53,517 nt of DNA, from contig CALBSG010000082.1 of assembly GCA_937927675.1 (NCBI GenBank), positions 1 to 53,517 of the forward strand, in the 5' to 3' direction. Below, piece after piece: positions 15,890-25,052 of the stretch. Within the stretch, counting starts at the first letter, position 1; each line of letters starts with the position of its first letter. The position numbers and the translations under genes were made by a program. A model generated the notes under the pieces. It saw only the letters and a list, made by a program, of their open reading frames with translations. It searched no databases and was not told where the DNA came from. The stretch is from an uncultured Paracoccaceae bacterium (GTDB lineage Bacteria; Pseudomonadota; Alphaproteobacteria; Rhodobacterales; Rhodobacteraceae).

Positions 15890-18800
15890 ATGACCGTCAA
15901 GCTCAATGTCGCGGACCTTGATTTCATCCTGCGTCAGATCAAGATCAGTGAGGCCCACGCCGCCGGAACGCCATTGTCTGAGATTTGGGTCGATGCCGAC
16001 GGCAATGTCGTGCCGGCCGGAACCCCCGGCGCGCTGCCGGCAATCTCTGACCCGCATGTGCCTTATGGTCTGCGCACGGTCGATGGCAGCTCCAACAATG
16101 TCGTGGAGGGGCGCGAAACCTGGGGGGCGGCAGATCAGGCCATGCCGCGGCTGCTGGATCCGAATTTCCGCAATGACATGGACGGCGATGTGATGCCGCT
16201 TGGCCCGCCCGGCGGGCCTTTGGTGACCAACACCGATTACGGGGTGATCGGCGCGCCGTCAGCCGGAAATGGTGGCAATACGGGCAATGTGGCCGATGCC
16301 GACCCGCGGATCATTTCGAACCTTGTGGTAGATCAGTCGATCAACAACCCGGCCGCGGTCGAAGCCTGGTTTGCCAGCGAGGCGGCCCTAGCGGCCTTTC
16401 ACCTGCGCTATGGAGAGGATGCGATTCCGGTGCGCCCCGGCGAGGGGATCGCACAGCCGCTGCTGGTGAATGCGGGGTTTGAAACGCAGGTGATGACCGA
16501 TGGCGCGCCGGGGGTCATCACGGATGCCTTGGGCAATTACACCCTCGGCGCCCCTGACGGCTGGACCCTGACCGGCGGCACGGGCGGGGTGTTTGCCCCG
16601 GCGGCGGCGGTGACGGACGTGGGCGGTCATACCGGGCCGAACGTGGCTTGGCTGACGGGGGGGGCCACCTTGGCGCAATCCTCGGGTCTCTTGGCCGAAG
16701 GCCTCGCCTATACACTGAACTTTCGGGTGGGTGACCGCACCGATCAGGTCTGGTCTGGCGGCACGGCCCGTCTGATGGCGGTTTCGGCCGATGGTTTGAC
16801 CACGGTGTTCCTGTCGCAGACCACCCTGCCGACCCCGGCCGACGGGCAATGGGCGGCCGTATCGCTTTCCACGACGGCCATCCCGGCCGCGCTGGATGGC
16901 TATACCTTGCGGGTTGAAATCCAGCAGACCGGCGGCGCCCAAGTGCTTGTCGATCAGGTCGCCGTCACGGCCTCGTCCTCGCAGGGCAATATGATCGAGA
17001 TCGACAACACCGATTTGGCCTCTTTGCCCAATATCGCGCCGGATGACGGTATCTCGGCCCCGTTCAATGCGTGGATGACCTTCTTTGGCCAATTCTTTGA
17101 CCACGGGCTGGACCTGATCACCAAGGGCGGCAACGGCACCGTCTTTGTGCCGCTGCAAGCGGATGACCCGTTGGTGCTGGGCGCGGACGGCATCGCCGGC
17201 ACCGCCGATGACCTGCCGAACCATCTGCGCTTTATGGCGCTGACCCGGTCTACGCCGGTGGCGGGGCCGGGGGCGGATGGGGTTCTGGGCACCGCAGATG
17301 ACACCGCGCATGAAGGCCAGAACGTCACCACGCCCTTTGTCGATCAGAACCAGACCTATACCTCGCATGCCTCGCATCAGGTGTTCTTGCGCGAATATGT
17401 GATGGAAGAAGTGTCGCCCGGTGTCTTTGAACCCGTGGCAACGGGCCGGTTGCTGGATCACGCCGGCGGCGGGCTGGCGACATGGGCCGATGTCAAGGCA
17501 CAGGCGCGCGACGTTTTGGGGATCGAACTGACCGATGGCGATGTGCTGAACATTCCGCTGTTGCGCACGGACCCCTATGGCGCCTTCATCCGTGGGCCGA
17601 ATGGCTTGCCGCAGATCGTGACGGGGCTTGGCCCGGATGGTATCCCGAACACCGCAGATGATCTGGTGGTTGAAGGCAATCTGGCAACCCCGGTCAACAC
17701 GTTTGGGGCCGGGGCCGTGCGCATTGGCCATGCCTTCCTTGATGACATCGCGCACAACGCCAACCCGTTCAACAGCCAGACCGGCACTTTGAAAACCGCC
17801 GATGCGGATGGGGATCTGGGGCTTGGCACGGTCGGCAGCTATGACAATGAGCTTTTGGACCGCCATTTCATCACCGGCGACGGGCGCGGCAATGAAAACA
17901 TCGGGCTGACCTCGGTCCACCATGTGTTCCATTCTGAACACAACCGGCAGGTCGCCGCACAGCAGTTGGAAATCCTGTCCTCGGGCGACATGGGGTTCAT
18001 CAATGAATGGCTGGACACCGACATCGGCGGGCTGCCCGCCGGGTTCGAGACGATGACTGCACTGCAACAGCAGGCCTATGCCGAGACACTGGACTGGAAC
18101 GGCGAGCGGCTGTTCCAAGCGGCGCGTTTTGCGACCGAGATGCAGTACCAGCATCTGGTGTTCGAAGAATTCGCCCGCAAGGTTCATCCCAACATCGAAC
18201 CGTTCGTGTTCAATGCGGTGACCGACATCAACCCCGCGATCTTCGCTGAGTTTGCCAATGTGGTGTATCGCTTTGGCCATTCGATGCTGACCGATAACAT
18301 GCCACGCGTCTTTGCCGATGGCACCTCTGACAACATGGGCCTGATCGACTCGTTCCTGAACCCGATCGCGTTCAACAATGACGGCGCGCTGAGTGCGGAT
18401 GAGGCGGCGGGCGCCGTGATCCTTGGCATGACCGCAGAGCGCGGCAACGCGATTGATGAATTCGTGGTCAGTTCGCTGCGCAACAATCTCTTGGGCCTGC
18501 CGCTTGATCTGGCAGCGCTGAACATCGCCCGCGGTCGCGATACCGGGATCCCCAGCTTCAACGAGGCACGCGCCCAGCTGTTTGCCCAGACCAATTCGGT
18601 TTGGTTGAAGCCCTATGACTCTTGGGTCGAACTGGCAGCCAATCTGAAAACGCCGATGACGGTGGTCAACCTGATTGCCGCCTATGGCACCCATGCCTCG
18701 ATCCTGGCCGCAACCACGCTAGAGGACAAGCGCGCGGCGGCCTTTGATCTGGTCTTTGGCGGGGGTGCGGTTTCAGACGCCGAGCGGCTGGATTTCCTCA

Positions 18801-21800
18801 ATAGCCGCAATGGTTGGACCTCCGACAGCAATGGTCTGAACGACATTGACCTGTGGGTGGGCGGCATGGCCGAACGGATCATGCCCTTTGGCGGCATGCT
18901 GGGCTCGACCTTTACCGCTGTCTTTGAAGCGCAGCTCGAAGCGCTCCAGTTTGGCGACCGCTTCTATTATCTCAGCCGGACGCAGGGGCAGAATTTCCTC
19001 AACCAGCTGGAACAGAATTCTTTCTCGAAAATGCTTTTGGCCAATTCAAGCCTTGCCGATCCTGGCGCGGACGGCATCCGCGGCACAGCAGACGACATTG
19101 TGACCCATCATATTGGGGTCGATTCCTTTACCCGCTATGACTTTGTGCTGGAGGTGAACCAGGCAAATCAATTGATCCCCGATCCTGTCGGCAATGATCC
19201 CGTCCTTGAAGGGATGGGGCTTGGCAAGGTGGTGCGCGATACCAATTACATCCGCTTCACCGGCGGCGAACATATCGTGGTCGGTGGCACCAGTGGCAAT
19301 GATACGATCATCACCAGCGATGGCGATGACGGCATCTGGGGCGATGCGGGGGATGATGACATCCAGTCCGGCTTTGGGGTCGATCTGGTGAATGGGGGTG
19401 CCGGCAATGACATCGTGATCGACGATGGCGACGAGGCCGACTTCCTGAAGGGCGAAGAGGGCGATGATGTCATCGCCACCTCGTCGGGCTTGGATATCGT
19501 GATGGGGGGCGACGGCAAGGATGTCGTCTATCTTGGCACTGACTCCTCGGAAATCTTTGGTGGCGCGGGCGACGACTTCCTGATGGGGGGCGAAGGCCAC
19601 GACAACATCATGGGCAACGAGGGCAGCGACTGGATGGAGGGCGGAAACGGCTTTGACGTGATTGCCGGCGACAACACAGAGTTGTTCTTCAACAGCCGGA
19701 TCATTGGTCATGACGTCATGTTCGCCGGCAGTGACGAGCAGGATTTCGATGCGGAATCCGGCGATGACATCATGGTTCAGGGCGAAAGCGTGATCCGCAA
19801 CGAGGGCATGTTCGGCTTTGACTGGGCCACCTACAAAGGGGTGCAGACCGCCGCCGACGCCGATTTGCGCATCCGTATCTTTACCACCGAACAGCAAGAC
19901 ATCTTGCGCAACCGCTTCGACAAGGTCGAGGCGCTGTCGGGGTGGGATCAGAACGACGTGCTGTCGGGCGATGACCGCGTGGCGCCGGGGTCGGTCCTGC
20001 CCGGTGCCGGGGCGAATGAGGGCGTGCTGTTCAATGATGGGCTGGATCAGGCCGGCATTGACCGCATCGCGGGTCTGGAAGAACTGGTGACGCTGCAACC
20101 CGGCCAGATCTATTGGGAGGCAGGCAATATCATCCTTGGCGGCGGCGGGTCTGATACCATCGCCGGCAACGGCGGGGATGACATTCTGGACGGTGACCGC
20201 TGGTTGAATGTGCGCATCCGCATCACCGGCAACCCCGCTGACGCCAATTTGGCCGAAAATGAAATCGCCACGGTCGACACGCTGCGCCATGTGTTTACTG
20301 CAACGGATGCCCCTGACCCAACATGGGTCGGCAAGAGCCTGTTTGAGCTGATGGTATCGCGGGTCATCGTGCCGTCGCAGATGCATATCGTGCGCGAATT
20401 GCTGGATGGCGGTCAGGCGGCCGATACGGATGTGGCGGTCTTCAGCGATGATGCGGACCAATACACCATCACCTACCTGCCCGATGGCTCAGTGCGCATT
20501 GCGCATACCGGCTTTGGCACCAATGTCGATGTCATCACCGATGATGGCGTTGATACCTTGCACAACATCGAATTCGCACGGTTCCGCGATGGCCTCGTGG
20601 ACATCCGGCAGCGCCCGGCAACGGGCCAGCCGGTGATCAGCGATCCGACCCCGACCGAAGGGCAGGTGCTGACGGTCAACCTCGCGGGGATTGCTGATGC
20701 CAATGGCATCGCCGGTGCGATTGCGGTGCAATGGCAGTCGTTTGACGGCACGAACTGGGTGAACATCCCCGGCGCGACAGGAACCAGTTTTACGCCGAAT
20801 GATCCATTGTTCGACCCCAACGGACCGCAAGTTGGCCGCCAACTGCGCACGGTGGCGACCTTCACCGATGGCTTGGGCAATGTGGAAAGCGTGATCTCGG
20901 CCCCGACGGCGGTGGTGGGGGATAACTTTACCGGCAACCTTCTGGTCCCGAATTTCACGGGCACGGCGGGCGACGATGTTGCGGTGGGTCACAATCCGGG
21001 CCTTTTGACTGCTGGCGCCAACCTGATGAACGGCAATGCCGGGGCCGATAGCCTGTCGGGCCTTGGCGGCAATGACACGCTGAACGGTGGCGATGGCAAT
21101 GACACGCTGGACGGCGGGGCAGGCGTTGATGTGGTGACGGGCGGCAATGGGCTGGACCTGATCCGTCTTAACTTCGCCGCGGGTGCGACGGGGCGTGATA
21201 CGGTCGATGGCGGCGCGGATGAGGACACCGTTGCGATCACCGGTGCGGCGGTCGCGGAAACCTTCCGCATCTACACCCGAGCCGAGGCGGTGCTTGCCGG
21301 CATGACCGGCATCGCCCTGACGACCGAGATTGTCATCACCCGCAATGGCACCACCAACGCCGCCATCGTGGCCGAGCTGGACAATATCGAGGAGCTTGTC
21401 ATCAACACGCTGGACGTCAGCGCCAATGACGGCAATGGCCTGCCCAATGGGGGGGTGAATGGCGGTGATACCATTCTGGTGATTGGCAACTTTGCCACCA
21501 CCAGCCTGAACTACAGCACGATCACCATCAACGGTTCTGCCGCCAATGACACGATCGACATTTCGGCCTTCTCCTCGGCGCATCGGGTGGTGTTCCGCAG
21601 TGCGGGCGGCAACGATGTGATTGTTGGCACTCTGCGGCCGCAGGATGTGATTGACCTTGGCGCCGGCACGCCGGTTGTCACGCAGCTGGGCAATGGCATG
21701 ACCCGCGTCGAGGTTGGCGCCAACAGCGTGACCTTCCGCGCACCGAATGGCCTGCCGGCGATCCCCGGTCTGGAACCGGGCAATGATGACGAGGTCAACG

Positions 21801-24800
21801 GCGGCTTTGCCCTCACGGCCCGCGATCTTGCCGGGCTGAAAAACCTGGTCAACGGCCGTCCGGCTTTTGAGGGGGACGACGACACCGAAGGGGCCGCCGG
21901 GGTGCGCCAGCTGTCGGGGACAGGCAATAACGAAGACAACCCCGACTTTGGCGCGGCCGGAACCCCGTTCATCCGCCTGACCGATGCGCATTATGGCGCG
22001 CCCGATGCCAATGGCAATCGCGCCATCAACCCGCTTTTTGACGGGCTTGACCCCCGCGCGATTTCCAACGCGCTGGGCGCGCAAGAGGCCGACCTAGCCC
22101 CCAATGCCAAAGGTGCCAGCACCTTGTTCATGGCCTTTGGCCAGTATTTCGACCATGGGCTGGATTTCATCGCCAAGAATGCCGCCTATGGCACCATCGA
22201 AATCGGCGGTCCCGGCATGGTGCGGGCGCCCGGCTCGGACAATCCGGCCGATCTGACGCGGGCGGCGGTGGACCATATCGACGCCAATGGTGTGCCGCAG
22301 CACATCAACATGACCTCGCCCTTTGTCGATCAGAACCAAGCCTATGGCAGCCACGAATTGGTTGGCCAGTTCCTGCGCGAAAGCGACGGGGCGCAGGGGT
22401 TCGGCATGCGGTTGCTGCAGGGCGAGGCCGATCCCTCTGATCCCGATTTCAACCTGTTGCCCACACTGCGCGACCTGATCTTGCATCACTGGGAGGCGAA
22501 CACCGTCTTCAGCGATCCCGACTTGCCGGGCGGCGCCAGGGCCTTCCGCGATCATTACGCGGGGCTGGTCGATGGGGCTGGGGCGATCAACGGTGCCATG
22601 GTTGCGGGCTTGGCCGGCAACTTCATGGGGTCGGGCCAGCCGCTGTTGCTGGATGCCAATCCCTTTGTCGGCTTGCTGGATCATCGGGTGTCCGGCGATG
22701 GCCGGGCGAACGAGAACTTCGCCCTCACCTCGGTGCATACGATCTGGGCGCGCAACCACAATTTCCATGTCGAAAACCTGATGGCCCAAGGGTTCGAGGG
22801 CAGTCAGGAAGAAGTGTTCCAAGCGGCCAAGATGCTGAACGAAAGCGAATATCAGCGCGTGGTGTTCAGTGAGTTCGCCGATATGCTGCTGGGTGGCTTG
22901 CGCAGCACAGAAGGGGATACCGGCAACCATGGCTGGGATGGCTACAACCCCGGCACCGATGCGCGGATCAGCCATGAATTCGCCGCCGCCGTCTACCGGG
23001 TTGGCCATTCGCTGATCGGCCAGACCTTGCAGGTGATGGGGGCGGATGGGCAGCCCATCGAGGTGCCGCTCTATGATGCCTTCCTGAACCCGACCAACGC
23101 GGCGGGTGCCTTCACCGGCCCCTTGCCGGCGGGCTATGTGCCGCAGCCAGGCTATACCCAGCATGGCGTAGCCGCGATCTTGGCTGGCACCGCGACCCAA
23201 GCTGCCGAGGAGGTGGATTACAATATTGTCGATGCGGTGCGGAATGATCTCGTTCGCATCAACGCCGACCTGTTTGCCTTCAACGTTGCCCGCGCTTGGG
23301 ATCTGGGGCTTGGCACACTGAATCAGGTCCGGGCCGATCTTATGGCCTCGACCGATCCCTATATCCGGCAAGCGGTCGGCTTTGCGGGGGATTTGACGCC
23401 CTATACCAGCTGGGCCGATTTCAAGGCCCGCAATGGTCTGAGCGATGCGGTCATCGCGCAGTTCCAGACCGCCTATCCTGATCTGGTTCTGACAACACCC
23501 GAAGACATTGCGGCCTTCATGGCGGTCAATCCAGACATCGTGTTGCACGATGGCCCGGCGGGCACCAAGATCGTCTCGGGGATCGATCGGCTGGATCTGT
23601 GGGTCGGTGGCCTTGCCGAAAGCCATGTTCTGGGGGGCATGGTTGGCCAGACCTTCTGGGTCGTCCTGCACGAGCAATTTGACCGACTGCAGGAAGGTGA
23701 CCGCTTCTATTACATCGACCGGTTTGAAAACTTCGATTTCTATCAGACCTTTGGTGAGGACACGACCTTTGCCGACATCATCAGCCGCAATTCCAGCTTG
23801 GACAATCTGGATGGCACGGCCTTTGAGGCCGATGCTGGCGGGGCTGATGGGGAAGACGACGGCACCGTCGGCGGCGATGACGGCGACACCGGCACCGGCA
23901 ACGGCGACGACACTGGCAATGGCGACGACGAGGAAGACGGCGACATCGGGAGCGGCGACGAAACCGGCGAAGATGATAGCGATCAGGATGACGAGGGCGA
24001 CACCGAAGAGGGTGATTGCGATGACGACCAAATCGGTTCTGACGATGAGGAGGAAGACGAGGATATCGTAACCCCGCCCCCGTCGGGCGACACCGGCGGC
24101 GCCGTGGTTCCGCCCCTCGCGGCGGCTGGGGTTGTGGTCGGCACCACAGCCGGCGAGGCCCTGTTTGGTACCGCTGCTGCCGACAACATCATGGCCTTGG
24201 CAGGTCGCGATATGGTCTTTGCCGGGGAAGGGGCCGACAATGTGCTGGCGGGTGCTGGCAATGACATGATCTTTGGCGAAGGCGGCGATGACCGGTTGTT
24301 CGGCGAGGAGGGTGACGACTTCTTCGAGGCGGGCGCGGGCAATGATTTCGTTGTCGGTGGCGCAGGTCAGGACAGCTTTGCCGCCACGATCGGCGACGGC
24401 AACGACGTCTATTACGGCGACGAGGTTTCGGGTGGGACCGAAAGCGACACGCTGGACATGTCGCGCATCCAGGCCAACATCACGGCCGATCTGGGATCGG
24501 CGGGAACGGGCCGTGGCTTGGCGGGCAGCAGCCAGTCCGGGCAGGATGTGGTGTGGAGCATCGAGAACTTCATCGGTGGCAGCGGGGATGATGTCATCAT
24601 CGCAGGTCGGGCGGCGAACCAGATCGACGGTGGGGCGGGCAGCGATACCTACCGTTTCCTGTCGGCCGAAGATGCCAATGGTGACACCATCCTGTCCTTC
24701 CAGCCGGGTGACCGGGTTGACCTGTCGCAGATCGACGCCAATGGCACCGGCGCGGGCGACACCAGTTTCACGCTGGTTTCGGGCGCCTTGACCGGGGTCG

Positions 24801-24943
24801 GTCAATTGCTCGTCAGCCATGAAATGCGGGAAGACGGCGAGTACACGGTCATTCATGGCAACCTTGCCGGAGCGACCGATGCCGAATTCAGCCTTTCGAT
24901 CCGGGGTCATCATGATCTGACGGCCAGCAATCTGACCCTTTGA
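15890..24943 (+). CDS. Giant secreted tandem animal-type heme peroxidase with RTX repeats (MopA-like)
   Basis: A 3017-residue predicted T1SS exoprotein with no Sec signal. ATG 15890 follows GGGGAG by 7 nt. Residues ~190-363 form a sandwich-like module (LLVNAGFE start). The first animal peroxidase domain (~375-1090) has distal H405 (GQFFDHGLDL), R666/E669 (GDGRGNEN) and proximal H797 (VYRFGHSML). RTX repeats follow at ~1130-1255, then an Ig-like module (~1577-1680) and RTX near 1705-1760. The second peroxidase domain (~2060-2640) has H2089, R2272/E2275 and H2373, so both domains keep the full catalytic set. A D/E/G-rich linker (~2647-2734) with one cysteine precedes C-terminal RTX repeats. Tandem RTX-peroxidases of this kind include Mn(II)-oxidising proteins of Aurantimonas and Erythrobacter; the substrate here (Mn(II), halide or other) is inference. 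Confidence 0.9.
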   Translation: MTVKLNVADLDFILRQIKISEAHAAGTPLSEIWVDADGNVVPAGTPGALPAISDPHVPYGLRTVDGSSNNVVEGRETWGAADQAMPRLLDPNFRNDMDGDVMPLGPPGGPLVTNTDYGVIGAPSAGNGGNTGNVADADPRIISNLVVDQSINNPAAVEAWFASEAALAAFHLRYGEDAIPVRPGEGIAQPLLVNAGFETQVMTDGAPGVITDALGNYTLGAPDGWTLTGGTGGVFAPAAAVTDVGGHTGPNVAWLTGGATLAQSSGLLAEGLAYTLNFRVGDRTDQVWSGGTARLMAVSADGLTTVFLSQTTLPTPADGQWAAVSLSTTAIPAALDGYTLRVEIQQTGGAQVLVDQVAVTASSSQGNMIEIDNTDLASLPNIAPDDGISAPFNAWMTFFGQFFDHGLDLITKGGNGTVFVPLQADDPLVLGADGIAGTADDLPNHLRFMALTRSTPVAGPGADGVLGTADDTAHEGQNVTTPFVDQNQTYTSHASHQVFLREYVMEEVSPGVFEPVATGRLLDHAGGGLATWADVKAQARDVLGIELTDGDVLNIPLLRTDPYGAFIRGPNGLPQIVTGLGPDGIPNTADDLVVEGNLATPVNTFGAGAVRIGHAFLDDIAHNANPFNSQTGTLKTADADGDLGLGTVGSYDNELLDRHFITGDGRGNENIGLTSVHHVFHSEHNRQVAAQQLEILSSGDMGFINEWLDTDIGGLPAGFETMTALQQQAYAETLDWNGERLFQAARFATEMQYQHLVFEEFARKVHPNIEPFVFNAVTDINPAIFAEFANVVYRFGHSMLTDNMPRVFADGTSDNMGLIDSFLNPIAFNNDGALSADEAAGAVILGMTAERGNAIDEFVVSSLRNNLLGLPLDLAALNIARGRDTGIPSFNEARAQLFAQTNSVWLKPYDSWVELAANLKTPMTVVNLIAAYGTHASILAATTLEDKRAAAFDLVFGGGAVSDAERLDFLNSRNGWTSDSNGLNDIDLWVGGMAERIMPFGGMLGSTFTAVFEAQLEALQFGDRFYYLSRTQGQNFLNQLEQNSFSKMLLANSSLADPGADGIRGTADDIVTHHIGVDSFTRYDFVLEVNQANQLIPDPVGNDPVLEGMGLGKVVRDTNYIRFTGGEHIVVGGTSGNDTIITSDGDDGIWGDAGDDDIQSGFGVDLVNGGAGNDIVIDDGDEADFLKGEEGDDVIATSSGLDIVMGGDGKDVVYLGTDSSEIFGGAGDDFLMGGEGHDNIMGNEGSDWMEGGNGFDVIAGDNTELFFNSRIIGHDVMFAGSDEQDFDAESGDDIMVQGESVIRNEGMFGFDWATYKGVQTAADADLRIRIFTTEQQDILRNRFDKVEALSGWDQNDVLSGDDRVAPGSVLPGAGANEGVLFNDGLDQAGIDRIAGLEELVTLQPGQIYWEAGNIILGGGGSDTIAGNGGDDILDGDRWLNVRIRITGNPADANLAENEIATVDTLRHVFTATDAPDPTWVGKSLFELMVSRVIVPSQMHIVRELLDGGQAADTDVAVFSDDADQYTITYLPDGSVRIAHTGFGTNVDVITDDGVDTLHNIEFARFRDGLVDIRQRPATGQPVISDPTPTEGQVLTVNLAGIADANGIAGAIAVQWQSFDGTNWVNIPGATGTSFTPNDPLFDPNGPQVGRQLRTVATFTDGLGNVESVISAPTAVVGDNFTGNLLVPNFTGTAGDDVAVGHNPGLLTAGANLMNGNAGADSLSGLGGNDTLNGGDGNDTLDGGAGVDVVTGGNGLDLIRLNFAAGATGRDTVDGGADEDTVAITGAAVAETFRIYTRAEAVLAGMTGIALTTEIVITRNGTTNAAIVAELDNIEELVINTLDVSANDGNGLPNGGVNGGDTILVIGNFATTSLNYSTITINGSAANDTIDISAFSSAHRVVFRSAGGNDVIVGTLRPQDVIDLGAGTPVVTQLGNGMTRVEVGANSVTFRAPNGLPAIPGLEPGNDDEVNGGFALTARDLAGLKNLVNGRPAFEGDDDTEGAAGVRQLSGTGNNEDNPDFGAAGTPFIRLTDAHYGAPDANGNRAINPLFDGLDPRAISNALGAQEADLAPNAKGASTLFMAFGQYFDHGLDFIAKNAAYGTIEIGGPGMVRAPGSDNPADLTRAAVDHIDANGVPQHINMTSPFVDQNQAYGSHELVGQFLRESDGAQGFGMRLLQGEADPSDPDFNLLPTLRDLILHHWEANTVFSDPDLPGGARAFRDHYAGLVDGAGAINGAMVAGLAGNFMGSGQPLLLDANPFVGLLDHRVSGDGRANENFALTSVHTIWARNHNFHVENLMAQGFEGSQEEVFQAAKMLNESEYQRVVFSEFADMLLGGLRSTEGDTGNHGWDGYNPGTDARISHEFAAAVYRVGHSLIGQTLQVMGADGQPIEVPLYDAFLNPTNAAGAFTGPLPAGYVPQPGYTQHGVAAILAGTATQAAEEVDYNIVDAVRNDLVRINADLFAFNVARAWDLGLGTLNQVRADLMASTDPYIRQAVGFAGDLTPYTSWADFKARNGLSDAVIAQFQTAYPDLVLTTPEDIAAFMAVNPDIVLHDGPAGTKIVSGIDRLDLWVGGLAESHVLGGMVGQTFWVVLHEQFDRLQEGDRFYYIDRFENFDFYQTFGEDTTFADIISRNSSLDNLDGTAFEADAGGADGEDDGTVGGDDGDTGTGNGDDTGNGDDEEDGDIGSGDETGEDDSDQDDEGDTEEGDCDDDQIGSDDEEEDEDIVTPPPSGDTGGAVVPPLAAAGVVVGTTAGEALFGTAAADNIMALAGRDMVFAGEGADNVLAGAGNDMIFGEGGDDRLFGEEGDDFFEAGAGNDFVVGGAGQDSFAATIGDGNDVYYGDEVSGGTESDTLDMSRIQANITADLGSAGTGRGLAGSSQSGQDVVWSIENFIGGSGDDVIIAGRAANQIDGGAGSDTYRFLSAEDANGDTILSFQPGDRVDLSQIDANGTGAGDTSFTLVSGALTGVGQLLVSHEMREDGEYTVIHGNLAGATDAEFSLSIRGHHDLTASNLTL
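19278..19660 (+). repeat. RTX nonapeptide repeat block inside the peroxidase gene
   Basis: Coding repeat of the GGxGxDxxx type, for example GGTSGNDTI, GDAGDDDIQ, GGAGNDIVI, GGAGDDFLM and GGEGHDNIM. These bind calcium and fold as beta-rolls after export. Further blocks lie at about 21010-21165 and 24160-24390 in the same gene. Confidence 0.85.
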
Positions 24944-24956
24944 GGTCTGATAAGGT

Positions 24957-25011
24957 GCCCGGTTTGCCGCCAGTGTCCCCACGGCAGACCGGGCGCTTTC
25001 TTAAATTTTTT
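24957..25011 (+). terminator. Intrinsic terminator after the peroxidase gene
   Basis: A 13-bp stem with one mismatch (24957-24969 with 24982-24994), a 12-nt loop, then a T-rich run (24997-25011). It lies 13 bp after the peroxidase stop and before the exporter gene at 25053. It would insulate or attenuate exporter transcription relative to the substrate. Confidence 0.75.
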
Positions 25012-25052
25012 CAATGCCTTGCTGACCGTCCCTTTCAAACAGGAAAACCATC

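Noticed and set aside
22094..24982. Long minus-strand open frame (962 codons) and similar ones at 16388-18694, 20489-22084 and 19046-20461
   Set aside because: They lie antisense to the peroxidase gene, whose repetitive high-G+C codons create long open shadows. Their translations show no family motifs, while the plus strand has clear domains and RTX repeats.
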